Assembly (NCBI GenBank): GCA_030141605.1
Contig: JAQGDQ010000083.1
Location: 547,097-611,096, forward strand
Reading direction: 5' to 3'
Length of the DNA: 64,000 bases
Source of the DNA: Tubiluchus corallicola
Lineage: Eukaryota; Priapulida; Priapulimorpha; Priapulimorphida; Tubiluchidae
Shown: positions 32,138 through 45,799 of the stretch, piece by piece
How the letters are laid out: every line of letters starts with the position of its first letter
How positions within the stretch are numbered: the first letter of the stretch is position 1
Notes under the pieces: model-generated
The model's database searches: none
Seen by the model: the letters and a program-made list of their open reading frames with translations, nothing else
What the model was told of the DNA's origin: nothing
Program-made: the position numbers and the translations under genes

Positions 32138-33304
32138 TTTTGCTAAATACTTTGCACTGTATTTATATATGATGCTGGTTTCATATTTTTTACGCTGTTC
32201 ATCATTGTTAGAAAGAACTGTTGTTTCTGTTCGTGTCGCAAGTATTACATTTGGTAATTTATTTCTAAAAGGATCATTTTCGTACGCTAACTACTTGTGC
32301 AACAAGTTATTACGTTCGCGTCACTGTCTCGGTTTGTTGAGATTGTGTCGCTTTACTAATTTTATTTACAACGCAACTCTTGGGTATAAAATCTGAGTGA
32401 TTGCCCGTGAAATAAACTGTAATCCCACGGGAAGCTTGTTAAGAGAGTAAAATTACTGTGTTTCTATCACACTGATATGCTTGAATTGTCGTTTGGAATC
32501 CAACAAATAAACAAATTGCGCTATTTGGTCAATATATGAAGAAAGATTTGGTGTACGCTTGTCAATACATTCGTGCGCGAATACGGATTTTTGCCATGAC
32601 GGAGCAGTGAAGCGAACTGATTTACAGCAAAATTGAGTCAATTACTTTTCCCGTGGACGGATTACTAGGCGATATGGTCGATAGTTCACGTTGCGTTGCT
32701 GCTTAAGAGAAAATATAATCAGCCAAAATCTTTGCTACATAAATGTGGTGAATTATTTAGACACTACTCCAAACATGGCCATCTCTTCAACACTATTGTA
32801 TTTATCAAACTCTGTTATTCACTTCATCAACTGATAGGCAAATCTGAATAACGGACTTTAACATTCCACCGTCTTATTACCCTTGAGAATTTGCTAAAGG
32901 TTAAAGTGGTGCAGTTTTCAAATCTGTAGCTTCAGACGCCGCTAGCTGTCTCAGCATTCATAATGTATTAGGCATGTTAGAAAATGAGCCTTGAACCCAG
33001 GCAAGAAAACAGAATTTTAAGGCCCAATTAAGGGCAAAATTACTGATGTTGATAAGGCTGGAAAACGCAATGAAGAAATGCTTTCAGTAAAATTGGTGTG
33101 AAAGAGAGGGACAGAGAGAGATTTGATTTGATTTGATTTACTTCTGCATTAAACTTCCTTTACAACGATACCTTTAACATTAAAAATATATATAATAAAA
33201 ATACAAGCAAACACACACACATACAAGCGCACACGCACACGCATACGCACACGCGTATACGCACACGCACACACAAACCAGCATAACGTGAAAAATTACA
33301 TTCT
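32138..33304. other. No gene; GATTT and CA tracts at right
   Basis: Contains (GATTT)n at 33,121-33,140 and an imperfect CA/CGCA tract at 33,208-33,276. Open frames at 32,064-32,396 and 32,453-32,641 are unrecognised. Confidence 0.45.
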
Positions 33305-33757
33305 CACGGCTAGTTTGAGTAATAAATAGGTCCATCTACCTCAGATTGACATTGCATCTGAGTGCAAGCCCCAGTTAGTTCGGGTAATGGGTAAGTCCAT
33401 CTGCTTCAAGTTGACCTTGCTTCTGAGTGCAAGCCTCAACTAGTTCGGGTAATGAGTAGGTCCATCTTCTTCAAGTTGACCTTGCTTCTGAGTGCAAACC
33501 CCAGCTAGTTCGGGTAATGAGTAGGTCCATCTTCTTCAAGTTGACCTTGCTTCTGAGGGCAAGCCTCAGCTAGTTTGAGTAATGAGTAGGTCCAACTTCT
33601 TCAAGTTGACCTTGCTTCTGAGTGCAAGCCTCAGCTAGTTTGAGTAATGAGTAAGTCCATCTACTTCAAGCTGACCTTGCATCTGAGTGCAAGCCTCAGC
33701 TAGTTTGAGTAATGAGTAAGTCCATCTACTTCAAGCTGACCTTGCATCTGTGAACAA
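33305..33757. repeat. 65-bp minisatellite, about 7 copies
   Basis: Tandem 65-bp units containing GAGTAATGAGTA, GTCCATCT, TTCAAG, TGACCTTGC and TCTGAGTGCAAGCC. Later units are more alike than the first two. No coding frame persists. Confidence 0.95.
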
Positions 33758-35190
33758 GATCTCGGTTTGCAGAATACCGAACTGTATAAAAACGGCACTT
33801 ATTTTAAAACGTAATAATTTGACCCAAGGACATAGTTGTAAACGAAAGTACCGATGATAGATAAAAAGTATTTTCAACTAAATTTTTTGTATTAATATTT
33901 GTAAATTATAATGTTCTGTGAATATTTTATATATTTTTTATTTTGTTTGTTTATTTATTTTTTTATTCAATTATATGTTAATTAAATAGCTGAATTTCGT
34001 TTATCCGTCCTCTCAATTTGTTAGTTAGTTGGTTAGTCAGTTGGTCATTGCATCAGGACAGCTTCTAGGCTTGAAAGTCATTGTATTACATTTCCAACTA
34101 TGCAGCTCAATTAAATAAATTAAAATTTACTTTATTTTCAACTCTAATAATAATTATTATTATTTTTTGTTTTGTAAAGCATTGTTAAAAGGTCCACGAG
34201 ATTTACTAGAACAAAATTGTTTGCGGGTAACAACGATTAGCAAAAAATATGGCAAAATATCTTGGACTAATGCAAGGCTGGGCAAATATATCATAGTAAA
34301 TCTCTCGAAGGATGTCGGGAAATTGCGTTTCACGATTCGAATATTGCTGCACATTTACGACTTTCACCGGGAAACCTCTCGACACATAAAAATCGTCAGC
34401 AAAATTTAATTGCCTCAAAACATCATAGCAGCAGCTTCCTCGTCCAGGTGTAGTCCAGGACCTACCAACAGTTTCAGTGTTTTTGTCTTCATGTCGTCTT
34501 TGTCTCGTCCAGGTAATTTGGCTTACAAATGCTAGATGAGATCATGACATGTTTACAATTCCCTTGTACAAAATTTGTCAATGTGTAAACAGTCTAAACT
34601 ATAACAACTCCCTGACTAAGTCGTCCTCGGGGACAGTAATCGTTCATATTTGGTGTAATAATTGAATAGTTATTACTCTTTGAAAACACAACTTATACAA
34701 AATATGGGATTTTAAATAGGGTCTACGAACTAACTTTGAAATCAGCTTTGAAATCACACGCTTGCATGACTGATGAAATTTCACTGTTTTTTGCATACCC
34801 GTCTCTTGGAATCAAAATTCCCATTACTTAATTGCTATGTTATGAAGTGATATGAATTACTTTTTTAGCGTTTGGACACACAGTAAAACTATTCTCAAAG
34901 CGACAGACAGCCTCTTAACACAGTTATATTGATACAGGCATTTGTAATATTTTTTCTTTAAATAAATCGTGTTGCAACTTGCAAAAGATGATTTTCTTAC
35001 TAATGGTACAACTAATGATATCGTTTAACATTGAAAATGCAATTTTAATGACTTCACTCGGATATTTTCAATTTCTCTGCGGACACGCGACGTTCGAGAT
35101 TAAAATAACTAATAGCTTCACAAAATGGCCATGGGAATCATATATATAATTCACTGTCATAGCAGGGAATAATAATAATAATTGTGTTAC
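33758..35190. other. No gene seen
   Basis: Open frames at 34,160-34,418 overlap on both strands and have no recognised motif. GTTAGTTAGTTGGTTAGTCAG at about 34,020-34,040 is a short quasi-repeat. Confidence 0.45.
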
Positions 35191-35500
35191 TTAAAGGAAA
35201 ACCGAACCCAATCTTAAACTGTAGATCAAAACAATCTACTCTTTAAAATATTGAAAGTGAAGATACTGTTTTTTTCAAGAATAACTTACGTGAAAGAATT
35301 ATTATCACACAAACGCAATTTCGCATTCGCGTTTCTAGTTCTTCGCTGTTACATGCATTTTGTCATTCGTTAGTTAGATGGGCACTAGCGCAGGCTTTGC
35401 GTAAACGCGTTGAACAAAAAACCGGCGCTGTACCTCTCATTTCAAAATTTTTCGTTTGTGACGTAGTGCACATATTCGAGAGCTCATGCGTGAATGGCAA
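35191..35500 (-). mobile_element. TTAA-bordered MITE, family D, copy 2 (truncated)
   Basis: Starts TTAAAGGAAAACCGAACCC and follows copy 1 through TCTTCGCTGTTACATGCATT and ATTCGAGAGCTCATGCG, then similarity is lost before the segment that carries TGACGTCA in the other copies. About half of the element is present. Confidence 0.75.
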
Positions 35501-37740
35501 AGATTGTTCTCATTCAACGTTCCCGTTTACTGACAACTTGTGCAATATTCACACTTACTCACAATTAAATATCTAATATAAACTACAGCCAAACATGTGT
35601 TTTATCATTTTCAGTTGCTATTTATCTGATAATGATAGTCTGAAAATACAAAAGATTAAAGAAAAATATTTGAACTAAGAAAAATCATCATAAAGCAAAA
35701 CAAAGAGGAAGCTGGTCTCAAATAACTAAACGTTGACTAAAATTATTCATAACAAGATCTTGTACTCTTCAAATGACATTCGTCGCAGAAGTAATTAAGG
35801 TGTAATACAGCTGTTGTTGGTAAGTCTAATAAAGATTGCTTTAGAACAAGCCTTACAAACTTGTTATGATTTGTTTACAAGTTACTAACGAGATTTTCCT
35901 GCCTTGAATAACAGCAGCTCGTGAGAAACGTAGGTAATTGCATCTATTCTTTGGATTCTCTTTGTATTTTTTGAATTGAATTACAGAAAATGCTAGAATT
36001 TCTGCTTTAAAAACTATGATCTTTCTTGAAAAATTTCAATAGATAAGTCTCTATATAGATAGTTATAAATAAGTCTTTGTTAAAAGAGCTTTGAGTTTTA
36101 TTCCTTAAAAACTGGTGATCACAGTCACTGTTTATTCAAATTTGTTTTGCAAAGGTTTCATTTACAGCAGTGGATTTATTTAGTGACTTCTAAAATTGGA
36201 ATTTCCACTACCGTACTTTAATTGTGTTATTTCTAGAAAACACTGAGAATATCCACTGTTGTAACGACGCGTCTTGGAAAACAAATTTAGCCAAAAAAGA
36301 AAAATTTTAAAAATCTATACTCATTGTCTATTTTTCCAGTTGGCTTATGAGATCGCGTGATCTGAATAATTTGTTTTTATCAACAAATGTTAAATCTTTG
36401 TGCTTCTTGCAAAACTGCTATGAATTTGTAATAAGCGATGCAATTAGAGGTTTGCTGTTTGAAGTTATTGTATTAAACAAAGATTGACATTTGTTGAATC
36501 CTCGAAAAGTTGTTTCATTTGCTTTATGTTTGTAAGTTTATTCAAAATTTTAATATCATTATGTGCCTAACGGACTCTCACATTGGACAAATGTAGACAG
36601 AATAGTAAACTAATTTTATGTAAAACAGCTTGCTTAATCGAAAGACATAAAAGCGACCCTGAGCAAAAGATTCGCAGCGTCATGATTTAGAAATAAGGCG
36701 CTTACAAATCATACTGTAATATTTAGCTTCTTAAAAATTTATTTTTGAAAATGTCAATCTTTACCTGCATTTGATAAACATCATATAGACTTGGAATTAA
36801 TGTCAGGCGAGTCAATTACTTAGTCAAAACACCTTAACCTATAATAGTTTAGCCTACTGCTTTAACCTTAAAATGCTTTTTGTCAATTTGGAAATACAAT
36901 AATTAAAATGAACATGTAAAAGAAGGGCAACTTCACTAACTAAACTGTGTTTTGAACGAAGAAATTAACTGCTTTTCATAAAACAAAATGACACTTAAAC
37001 TACCGAAATGATTAGTATGATGCAACAACCAGCAAGCGGCGAAATCTTTGTTTTTACAGATGACGTATCTATGACGTATTGCAATCCTACACTTAGTTTA
37101 TATTATTATGGTACTGTACGGGTTTTTCAAAAACAACTTGAACTTAACTTAGTGTTATTAGCTACCAAGTATTTTTGGTCAAGTACAAAGTGCTGCAAGA
37201 AGTTTTAGTACTTGTAACATGAAGTACCAGTCCAGGTGCAAGTACAAAACGGCGTTTAGATGCCAAGTGTAAATTTGTTTATTTGAGCCCAACTCTGAAT
37301 TCGTTATTGGACAAATTATATCAACAACAAGCACATTCATATTATTTCAAAACAAAAGTATATTTGTTTATTGCTCTACGTTTCCATATTTATTGAACTC
37401 AGCGTCAGAAACAAACTTTCGCGGGTTAAGTCTCATTCCGTTCAGAAATTCGTTTTTGTTGTTTTTGGCACGAAGCGCGTGCGGCTTGGATTTAAATAAC
37501 AAAGCGAACTGGATGCTTCTAAACTTGATTTAAAGGAAAACAATCCTTTGCTTACATAACGCTTAAAGAATCGTCTTGAAAGTTTGTGTTACATTTATGC
37601 TGTCTTGTGTACAAAGCTTGTATTAGCGGTAGGTCATTTGAAACATTGAGTAAAACTCGAAAAATTAATCACTGCATTCGTAGTACTGTACACACTTCTC
37701 TAACTAACGAAAAACATAAATTACTTCATCTTCGAAATAA
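35501..37740. other. No gene seen, 2.2 kb
   Basis: AT-rich unique-looking sequence; no recognised coding region. Confidence 0.5.
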
Positions 37741-37866
<126 letters not shown>

Positions 37867-38365
37867 AACAATTTTTTTTGTGAGTCAGTGCTGCACACTG
37901 GCCAGGTGAGTCAGTGACACTTTTCCAGTTGGCACGAACATTTTAAATTACTAAGCATTTTCTTTTCTAGCCAGCCACTGTTCATAAGCCTTTCAAACAG
38001 GTAAAGTAATATAATTTTGTATAGAAATTTTTTCGGACATGCTTTAAAATTGCCTTTTCTTCCCGTTTAAATACTGCATACAAGTCCTGGTAATGTAATT
38101 AACGTAAAAGTCATAAATGTTTGCACTAATTTCTGATTGTCACCTCTTTTGAGTCTTCAACATATTCATTTGCAAACCTTCCTATTAAACTTCTTAAAGC
38201 GTTGATAAAGGTTGAAGTTGATGAAGCCATCTTAGGGTGCATTCACGTACAAGTGGACACGCCTATACAACTATGGCAACTGCAAAACATGCAGACGACC
38301 GGTAGACCTACGGATACAGTAGTTGCCTAGTGCGTTTCATGCGGTGCCATACGAAATAGTTTGTG
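37867..38365. other. No gene seen
   Basis: Spacer between the triplet tract and the 22-bp minisatellite. Confidence 0.45.
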
Positions 38366-39150
38366 TTTTTGGCTAACTAGGAGAAGCTTTTTGGCTGACT
38401 AGGAAAAGCTTTTTGGCTGCCGGGGAGAAGCTTTTTGGCTGACAAAGAAAAGCTTTTGGCAGACTAGGAGTTTTTGGCTGAGTAGGACAAGACTTTGGCT
38501 AACTATGAGACGCTTTTTGGCTGACTAGGAGAAGACTTTGGCTAACTATGAGACGCTTTTTGGCTGACTAGGAGAAGACTTTGGCTAACTAGGAGACGCT
38601 TTTTGGCTGACTAGGGGAAGACTTTGACTGACTAGGAGACGCTTTTTGGCTGATTAGGCGAAGCTTTTTGGCTGACGGGGAGAAGCTCTTTGGCTGACTA
38701 GGAGAAGACTTTGGCTGAATAAGAGAAGCTTTTTGGCTGACAAAGAAAAGGTTTTGGCAGACTAGGAGTTTTTGGCTGACCAGGAGAAGTTTTTGGCTGA
38801 CTAGGACAAGACTTTGGCTAACTATGAGACGCTTTTTGGCTGACTAGGAGAAGACTTTGGCTAACTATGAGACGCTTTTTGGCTGATTAGGCGAAGCTTT
38901 TTGGCTGACGGGGAGAAGTTTTTTTGGCTGAATAAGAGAAGCTTATTGGCTGACTAAGAGAAGCTTTTTGGCTGACGAGGAGAAGCTTTTTGGCTGACAA
39001 AGAAAAGCTTTTGGTAGACTAGGAGTTTTTGGCTGACCAGGAGAAGCTTTTGGCTGACTAGGAGAAAACTTTGGCTGAATAAGAGGACCTTTTTGGCAGA
39101 CTAGGAGAAGATCTTTGACTGACTTGGAGAAGCTTTTTAACTAACTAGGT
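38366..39150. repeat. 22-23-bp minisatellite, about 34 copies, with higher-order units
   Basis: Monomers contain GACTAGGAGAAGCTTTTTGG with substitutions and short deletions. Dimers of two variants (CTAACTATGAGACGC next to AGGAGAAGAC) recur. A larger block marked by GACAAAGAAAAG and GGCAGACTAGGAG appears near 38,443, 38,738 and 38,995, showing past block duplications. Confidence 0.95.
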
Positions 39151-39784
39151 CCTGGAGAAGCAATTTACAGGTTTCGCGCATACCGTATGTAGAATCAAAG
39201 AATCTGCGCGTGAATACGTGATGCGCTGATTTAAGGACGTAATTTAATAAGAAAATAGTAAATTAATACAATTACCGCATAACGTGTATTAAACATTTTA
39301 ATTCATTAGTGGCTATTTCGCAGAGACTTAAAGCACAAGAAAACCCTCCACTTACATAAACCTAAAAAAAACTCGCCTTGAAATTTTATACCACTTACAT
39401 ATTACCTTTTTGCATACAGAGCTTGTGAGCATGTACGAGCAGCGACACTGTATAAAACGCGTAAATTTAAACTCCCGCGATGACCGTTACACGCAGCCAT
39501 TTTGATGATGTCATTTGAAAAAGGTCTAGATAACACTGAGTAAAGTTTGAAAAAATAACCGGACCACTACCTAGCGAGTGGTGCACCCTGGAGGTGAGAC
39601 AAGGACATTTTACAATTCGGTGAAAGCATTTTAAATATTTAAATCATGTAATGGCGCGGTCGGAACAGTATTGCGGGAGATTTAAAATGAAAACACAAAA
39701 AATCCTTTCAACGCGACCTCCGATATACTCACAAAATTGGTTTTTTCTGAAACCTGCTTCAGGTACCCCTTTTCTTGCCCCTTA
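39151..39784. other. No gene seen
   Basis: Spacer; no recognised repeat partner. Confidence 0.45.
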
Positions 39785-39982
39785 TGTGGCGTTTATGTAG
39801 TATACGGATGCGGATGCATTTACCACGTGCAGAATAGCCTGTGGAAAAAATCAATAGCTGCAGAAAAAGAATAACGCCTACGCAGGCTGCATGAATGGGT
39901 GCATTGAAAACAATATAAACCTATTTTATCTATACCGCACACCTAAAAACGCATCCGCATCCGCATGCTACATAAACGCCTC
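39785..39982. mobile_element. Harbinger-like MITE, family B, solo copy (198 bp)
   Basis: Left end TGTGGCGTTTATGTAG and right end CTACATAAACGCCTC are inverted repeats extending into GATGCGGATGC/GCATCCGCATC. TTA at 39,782-39,784 and TTA at 39,983-39,985 flank it. The interior has ATTGAAAACAATATAAACC and GCCTACGCAGGCTGC, in reverse orientation to the copies at 19.2 kb. Confidence 0.92.
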
Positions 39983-39985
39983 TTA

Positions 39986-40390
39986 ACACGCAAACGTTTT
40001 AGCTAGATTTAATACAAATCTGATTCATCTTATTTGGTAATTTCAATTCAAGTCCAATATAAAGTTTAACAGTGATTTTATTCAATATACAGATTGACTA
40101 AAATTTCAAAGTTCTCGATCTGTATTCAGCAGTGATTCAACACAGGCATGCTAATAAAGTGGATTTAACTAAGGCAACATAACGGATTCCATGTGAGTTA
40201 ACACGAATTCAACAATGATTTGTGTGTGTAAATTCAACACGGCTTCAGCCTTGAACCAACATAAATTCGCTCGTGAAATTCAACAAAACTTACTAATGCA
40301 AATTCAACACGAACTCGGTAAGCCGAATTAAACCAGGATTTACTTATTTCACTTCACTTAAAACAAGTTATTAAAGCCAACAAGCTTTAA
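39986..40390. repeat. Degenerate AATTCAACACG-type repeats
   Basis: The motif AATTCAAC with variants recurs about every 25-40 bp between 40,040 and 40,345. Too degenerate for a clear monomer; non-coding. Confidence 0.5.
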
Positions 40391-41000
40391 TTAAAGGAAG
40401 ACAGGATGATATTACCCCATTTTCAAGTCCGATAGGAAGTATACATTTTAACACGATTAATACTGCAAAAGCGCTTCTGACAATTAAATAATAGATTAAA
40501 AACTTAAGTGACGGATGGCGAGCCCAACTATTGATGACGTCACAAACTATCATAATTTTCAACAGCAAAAATAATCCACGAGCGTGTTGCACGTGTTTGC
40601 GAAAGACAAAATTGAAGTACTGTGACTGTAAGATACTCAGTGTGTTGTACTAAAACTCGACAAGTTTTAAGATAAAAATTCAAATTTCAAATTTACTGCT
40701 GTGCTCACGCATGAGCTGTCGAACGTGTGCAGTTCGTCAGAAACTAACACATCTGAACCGAGAGGTACAGCACCTTTTTTATGCAATGCGTTTCCGAAAT
40801 ACTGGCGCTAGTGCCCGTCAAATTAGCGAATGGCGAAATTCATGTAACAACGAAGAATTGCGGGAACAGGAAATTGTGTTTGTGTGGTAATAATTCTTTC
40901 ACGCAAGTCGTTTTTTAAAAAAAAAGTATGTTTTCTTTCAATGTTTTAAAGAGTAGTTTGCTTGAACCTTCAGTTTAAGATCCAGTCCGGTTTTGGTTTT
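40391..41000 (+). mobile_element. TTAA-bordered MITE, family D, copy 3
   Basis: Begins TTAAAGGAAGACAGG and ends CCGGTTTTGGTTTTA. It aligns with 51,698-52,236 in the same orientation: GATGACGTCACAAA, CAACAGCA, GCGTGTT, TCGCTGTGCTCACGC (as CTGTGCTCACGC), AGAGGTACAGCACC, TAATTCTTTCACGCAAGTC. TGACGTCA is at 40,535-40,542. Confidence 0.82.
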
Positions 41001-41017
41001 AAAAAAAAATTAGGCCT

Positions 41018-41200
41018 TTGTTTCAAATACGCCCGCCGCGAGATTCGTCTGGTGGGAGATAAGAACGATTTAAATTTGCTTCTGCATTTTTACGCAAGAC
41101 ATTTTATGCGTGTACATTGTGTGGTAATTTCAATATTTTTAAACGTATATTAAAATACAATGAATGTTATCTGAGGGTTGGCTTCTTCTTTAAAAAATTG
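41018..41200. repeat. Repeat family E, copy 2
   Basis: Partner of 29,660-29,841; shared strings TTTCAAATA, GGTGGGAGATAA, GGTAATTTCAATATTTTTAA and GGTTGGCTTCTTCTTTAA. It abuts the right end of family D copy 3, which could be nesting or one composite element. Confidence 0.75.
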
Positions 41201-44200
41201 ATACTGATCATATTTAATATCGGTAGTGATTTTACATTCACCCGTCGTTCTTCGGCTTATACAACAATTATAATCCAATCGTTTCTAGCACACCACAAGC
41301 TGTGGTCACAAAAATAACATTCTTGCAGTAAAATGTCGACTGAAAAGCCTTCCCAACAGAGTGCTTGTTTTCAATGTAAATATGCTGTTATGAAGAAACT
41401 TTCACTCGTCAATTGGTAATGATATTTTGTCAGCTGATATATGAAAATAGTCAGAAAGATCAGGCAAAGACGAGAGGAAATCATCGTGTATGGCAGCAAG
41501 TTCAATCGATCAGGAAAAAACGGGGGCGCAATATTGAATCGCTGCTGACCCTGATCGATTGGCTCAGCATCTCAAATGAGTAGCTTCATCCTTCAAGACT
41601 TATTCTTCTCTTCGACTCTCATCTACAGCTGACGCTAGCATTGAGATTTCATCAGCTCACAACCAGAGGGCAGTGTAACCGGATTTCCTTCTGCAAATAA
41701 CAACTTTCCTGGCTTTTCAGGAAAAAACACGGCAGCTAGTGAAAGACCATTTCGTATTGTGACATTAATAGAAAACGAATTAACACAGTTAATTAGACCC
41801 AGAAGAGTAATTAGTACGTGTTTACAGTGTTGCGTGTCTTTATTAAAATATTTGCAAGGTTATAATATTATGGAGGATGAACAAAAAGAAGATAGCGAGC
41901 GATACAAGCTATTAAACAAAACTATAAAATGTGCTTATTTTGCTTAGGCCAGCCGTACATTATATTAATAAATATACATTAAAACGACTTCTTTATGTTA
42001 TTCTTATTATTATTGCATACTATACTGTAAACAACAATTGCTAAAGCAAGACCTAACGGTGATTACTAAGTCTAACATAATATAATCCTAGTTTTAGTTC
42101 ATATTGGCATTAATTTCTATAACATATTCGTTTATCACAGTTTTGTTCTGTCTTCACCCGTTACAAATACACTGAAAACAAGGTTCTATTACAGGCTATA
42201 CTTAATTCAAATACTGAAGCTGAAGTATAGGCCATTGCAAGTATATTATGCTGTCTAAATATTTACCCATTTAACAGTGTTTTGGAAAATTCCCCGGTCA
42301 TGCTTATTTTCTGTTTGTTGAAAACATATTTTACACAAATTCAATCATTATAACTAAATAAACAAATTTTCTGTTTAACGATTCTTTCTTCTCTACAAAA
42401 ATTGGATAATCTGGGAAGCCACAATGTGACTGCTAGAAAAAGCACAAGAAAAATAGTTTAATAATTAGTAAAAAACGCATGTCTTAATATTTAGCATTGC
42501 TATTTTGCCAGCTGTGAGGAGCATAAACGGACTGGGTATTATTCATTGGGAATAGTGTCGTATCTCATCTTTCAAAAGCCTCGCTGAATTATGATTTCTG
42601 GCGATAAAAAATGAAAAAAATTAAAAAAAAATTTAATAAATATTAGAATGATTAAATATTAAGAAATGGGCTATCATTTCCTGACGCCCTGTATATTCTC
42701 GCGTTAACTTGAGCAAAATATTATAATACTATTAGAATTTAGCTAAATATGTAGCAATTGTAATGAGAAATCAGTTTTAAGAATCCATGGCTAACAAGCA
42801 CTTGACTGCGAGAATATAAACCATGCAGAAGCAAAGACAAGGGAACAATTAAAAATGAATTTTTTATTTACAAAAAAATAAACAATAAGAATGAGCAAAA
42901 CAATGAGCAAAGCTTCAACTACACAAACGTCCATGTTGGAAACGAAAAAACACACTTGTTTTGCAGATAAAGATCTTCTTATTGCAATTTAAAGTAAAGA
43001 ATGTAAAAGAAACAACATTTCTCCTGGTAGATACTCGCATTTTCTGTTACCTGATTTGGCCTTCGAATGTGTTGACTTTCATTAATTTTACTGCTATAAA
43101 CAGAACAACAACGTCCCTTCGAGTTACTGATCCGACAGCTCGGATTTAATGTAATATTTTTAATCCCTATAGTATAGATTAGTACAGACAATTATTGTTC
43201 GCATTATAACCTAAACGAGTTTTTATTTTTTAAACATTTCATAACGAAAGTAAATATTAGATGCTATTAATTTAATTTAAAGTGATGTAGATGCACCTGG
43301 GTGGAACTCGAAATTTTGTTTACCAAATTCCTACATAAATAAATTTCAAACTTATAGGCTGAATTTAAATTTATTTAAAAGGCAGTTAAATCACTGACGA
43401 ACTAAGTTTAATTTAACTTTGATTTCAGTAAACTATACTATTATATTCTTGACAGACATATTATTCTTAACAAAAAAGCGATAAAATAACGGACGAAAAC
43501 GACACATTTCTTTGTTGTGAAGAAATTGACAAGCACACGCACAGTTATGCTGAAGTTCACGTCGGAGCGATTTAAACTATTTCATGTTGTTCTGTTTCTT
43601 ATTTTTGCAGGCAAAACGTTTCTATATTATGGCGTAAAATTTCAAGTCAAAAGACTACATGAAAAAATCGAGCACACATATAATTATTTCGCATAAGCAT
43701 GAACATAAGTATACAAACACAGCACAAAATCCAAAGCAGTACTTCTAGAAAGCTCTAAAACTGTAAGGTTATAATTTTGCTTTCATGTTGCAAACGACAA
43801 TATTTGGTAAAAGATCTTTGTCTGCAACACATGTTGCAGTATTGATTTGTTTCCAACAAATACAGTTTAGAATTTTCTTCCGATCAGAAAAGACGCAGTT
43901 ATCGTGCAGTAATGCATCATCTTAAACGTTATATGAAAAAGTATTCAAGAATGCGCGTATTTGAGAGCTTCTATAGACGCAGGCGCTGCTACTTGATACT
44001 TGATACAGAGATTTTGCATTAAGGATGTGGATTTTGTTTTGGTTAAAGTTGTTACGCACAGACTACGTGCTTGCTTTGCTTTTCGCTGAACTCATGAACG
44101 TTAGAAACTTGATCTTTTATAACCACTTCACGCCCGCTATCCAGTAACGATTCTACTACAAACTGTTTAATTAAAAGCACAGAATCTCCAGCAAACTCTT

Positions 44201-45799
44201 GTCATGAACTTCCTCTATTCCTACAAAGCGCTTCTTAGAAATTAATTGGCAGCCAGCTTCTTGCCGCTGTTAATACGACACCTTGCGTTGAAGTCTCACA
44301 ATTATCTTCGGATTGCAGTAAAACTGACATTTATCTCAGCGCAGTTTTCAGCAAATTCTAAGCGTTGCATAAATTGACAATTTGATTAGAAAAGTCACTT
44401 TGATACAGACAAGCGTATTATTTGCAGTATTGATTTTTCTAATGACGGCTTAATATCTCTCAGTGTTTGCAAGCACTATAATTTATACGTTCAGTAGGAC
44501 GTTCTCTGACAGATCTAACTAAAACGTCTGTTTTGAGTGAAACGGGTCAGAATTTATGACGCGATGCGAGTGAGGATATTAGCAGAGATCGCGCTTAGCG
44601 GGATATCCTATTTTTGATTAAGATAAATAATAAAGGCGACGTATGACGCTGGACTGACGACCCAAGAAAATTTGAGTGAATGAAGAATATGGGCAATGAT
44701 TTCCCGAGTAGATGTGACTACACAGTTGGAGCTCCATTTAAGCAAGCCAGACAACAATCGCGTCATTATGAAACTTTATCATCAATTTACGTTCTCGATT
44801 GGGAAATTACGCCAGCAGTTGGCTTGACAAACCACAGGAGATCAACTGTTGTGAAGGCTACGCCCAGTCAATATATCTTCACTGTACTTCATTAGTCAAA
44901 AATTGCATGTTAGCCCATATGAACTGATTGATGGGTGTATTTTCTTGACAAAGTTTTAAGTACTCTAACTGTTTACAATAATTATAAACCCTGTTATATT
45001 ACTGCATACGATTAATATTATTTGGCTTAGATGCAAAACATTTTCCAAGTCTAACAAACTTTAAATATAGTAACAACAACAACAACAACAACAACAAGAA
45101 TATTATTATAATAATGATAATCTTAACAATTTTCCACGATACGTGGTAACAGCGCGGACACGGGCATGATCAAACTTCGCCTGTATCTTCCCTATATTGG
45201 CTGTCTGGAAAACTGACGCTAGAACATGGCCGAATTCATTAAAAAATAATAAAATAATTGCTCAATCTCGTGCAGCAACTGTGTGAGAATTCCAAGGACA
45301 TGTCTCTTGAGAACTGTAAGCTGCTGTCGTCCAGAGAATGTTTAATAGTTAATAAACTGCGAGTGCAGAACTCACGCAACTGCTTCTCAAAGCATCCGAC
45401 GGTGCCAAATTTGATAAAACTCAAAATAATACGGCGTTATATAATACAAGCTTCAAATGTTTTAACTAAACGTAAAGTTTTAAATTATTGCTTGCAGTTT
45501 ACGCTTAATTTTTGGGTATAAAAGCGTTGCATTAAATGTTTGAATAAAAAGAATAAGGTAAAATGTGATGTCATTCTTACCAAACTGAGATTGCAAATTG
45601 CGATTGCAATGATGAAAAAATTACCATCCACGGTTCCTGTAATCACATACAGCTTTCAGATTATGTATAAGTAGGTACCTATGTGTTAAATTTCATTACA
45701 AACACAATTATCTACACATTAATACAAATTGCACCCTTGAAATAGAGATTGTACATCATTGTTAAGTTACCTTTGGTTTAATATAGTATCTGGTGTGTG
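41201..45799. other. No convincing gene, 4.6 kb; 3' flank of receptor gene
   Basis: AT-rich. It includes an (AAC)n run at 45,069-45,097 and A-rich sequence near 42,607-42,635. Open frames (41,759-41,947, 42,961-43,149, 44,680-44,895, 45,258-45,521) have no recognised domains. The receptor's 3' UTR should lie at the right end on the minus strand, but I could not place a convincing poly(A) signal. Confidence 0.45.
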
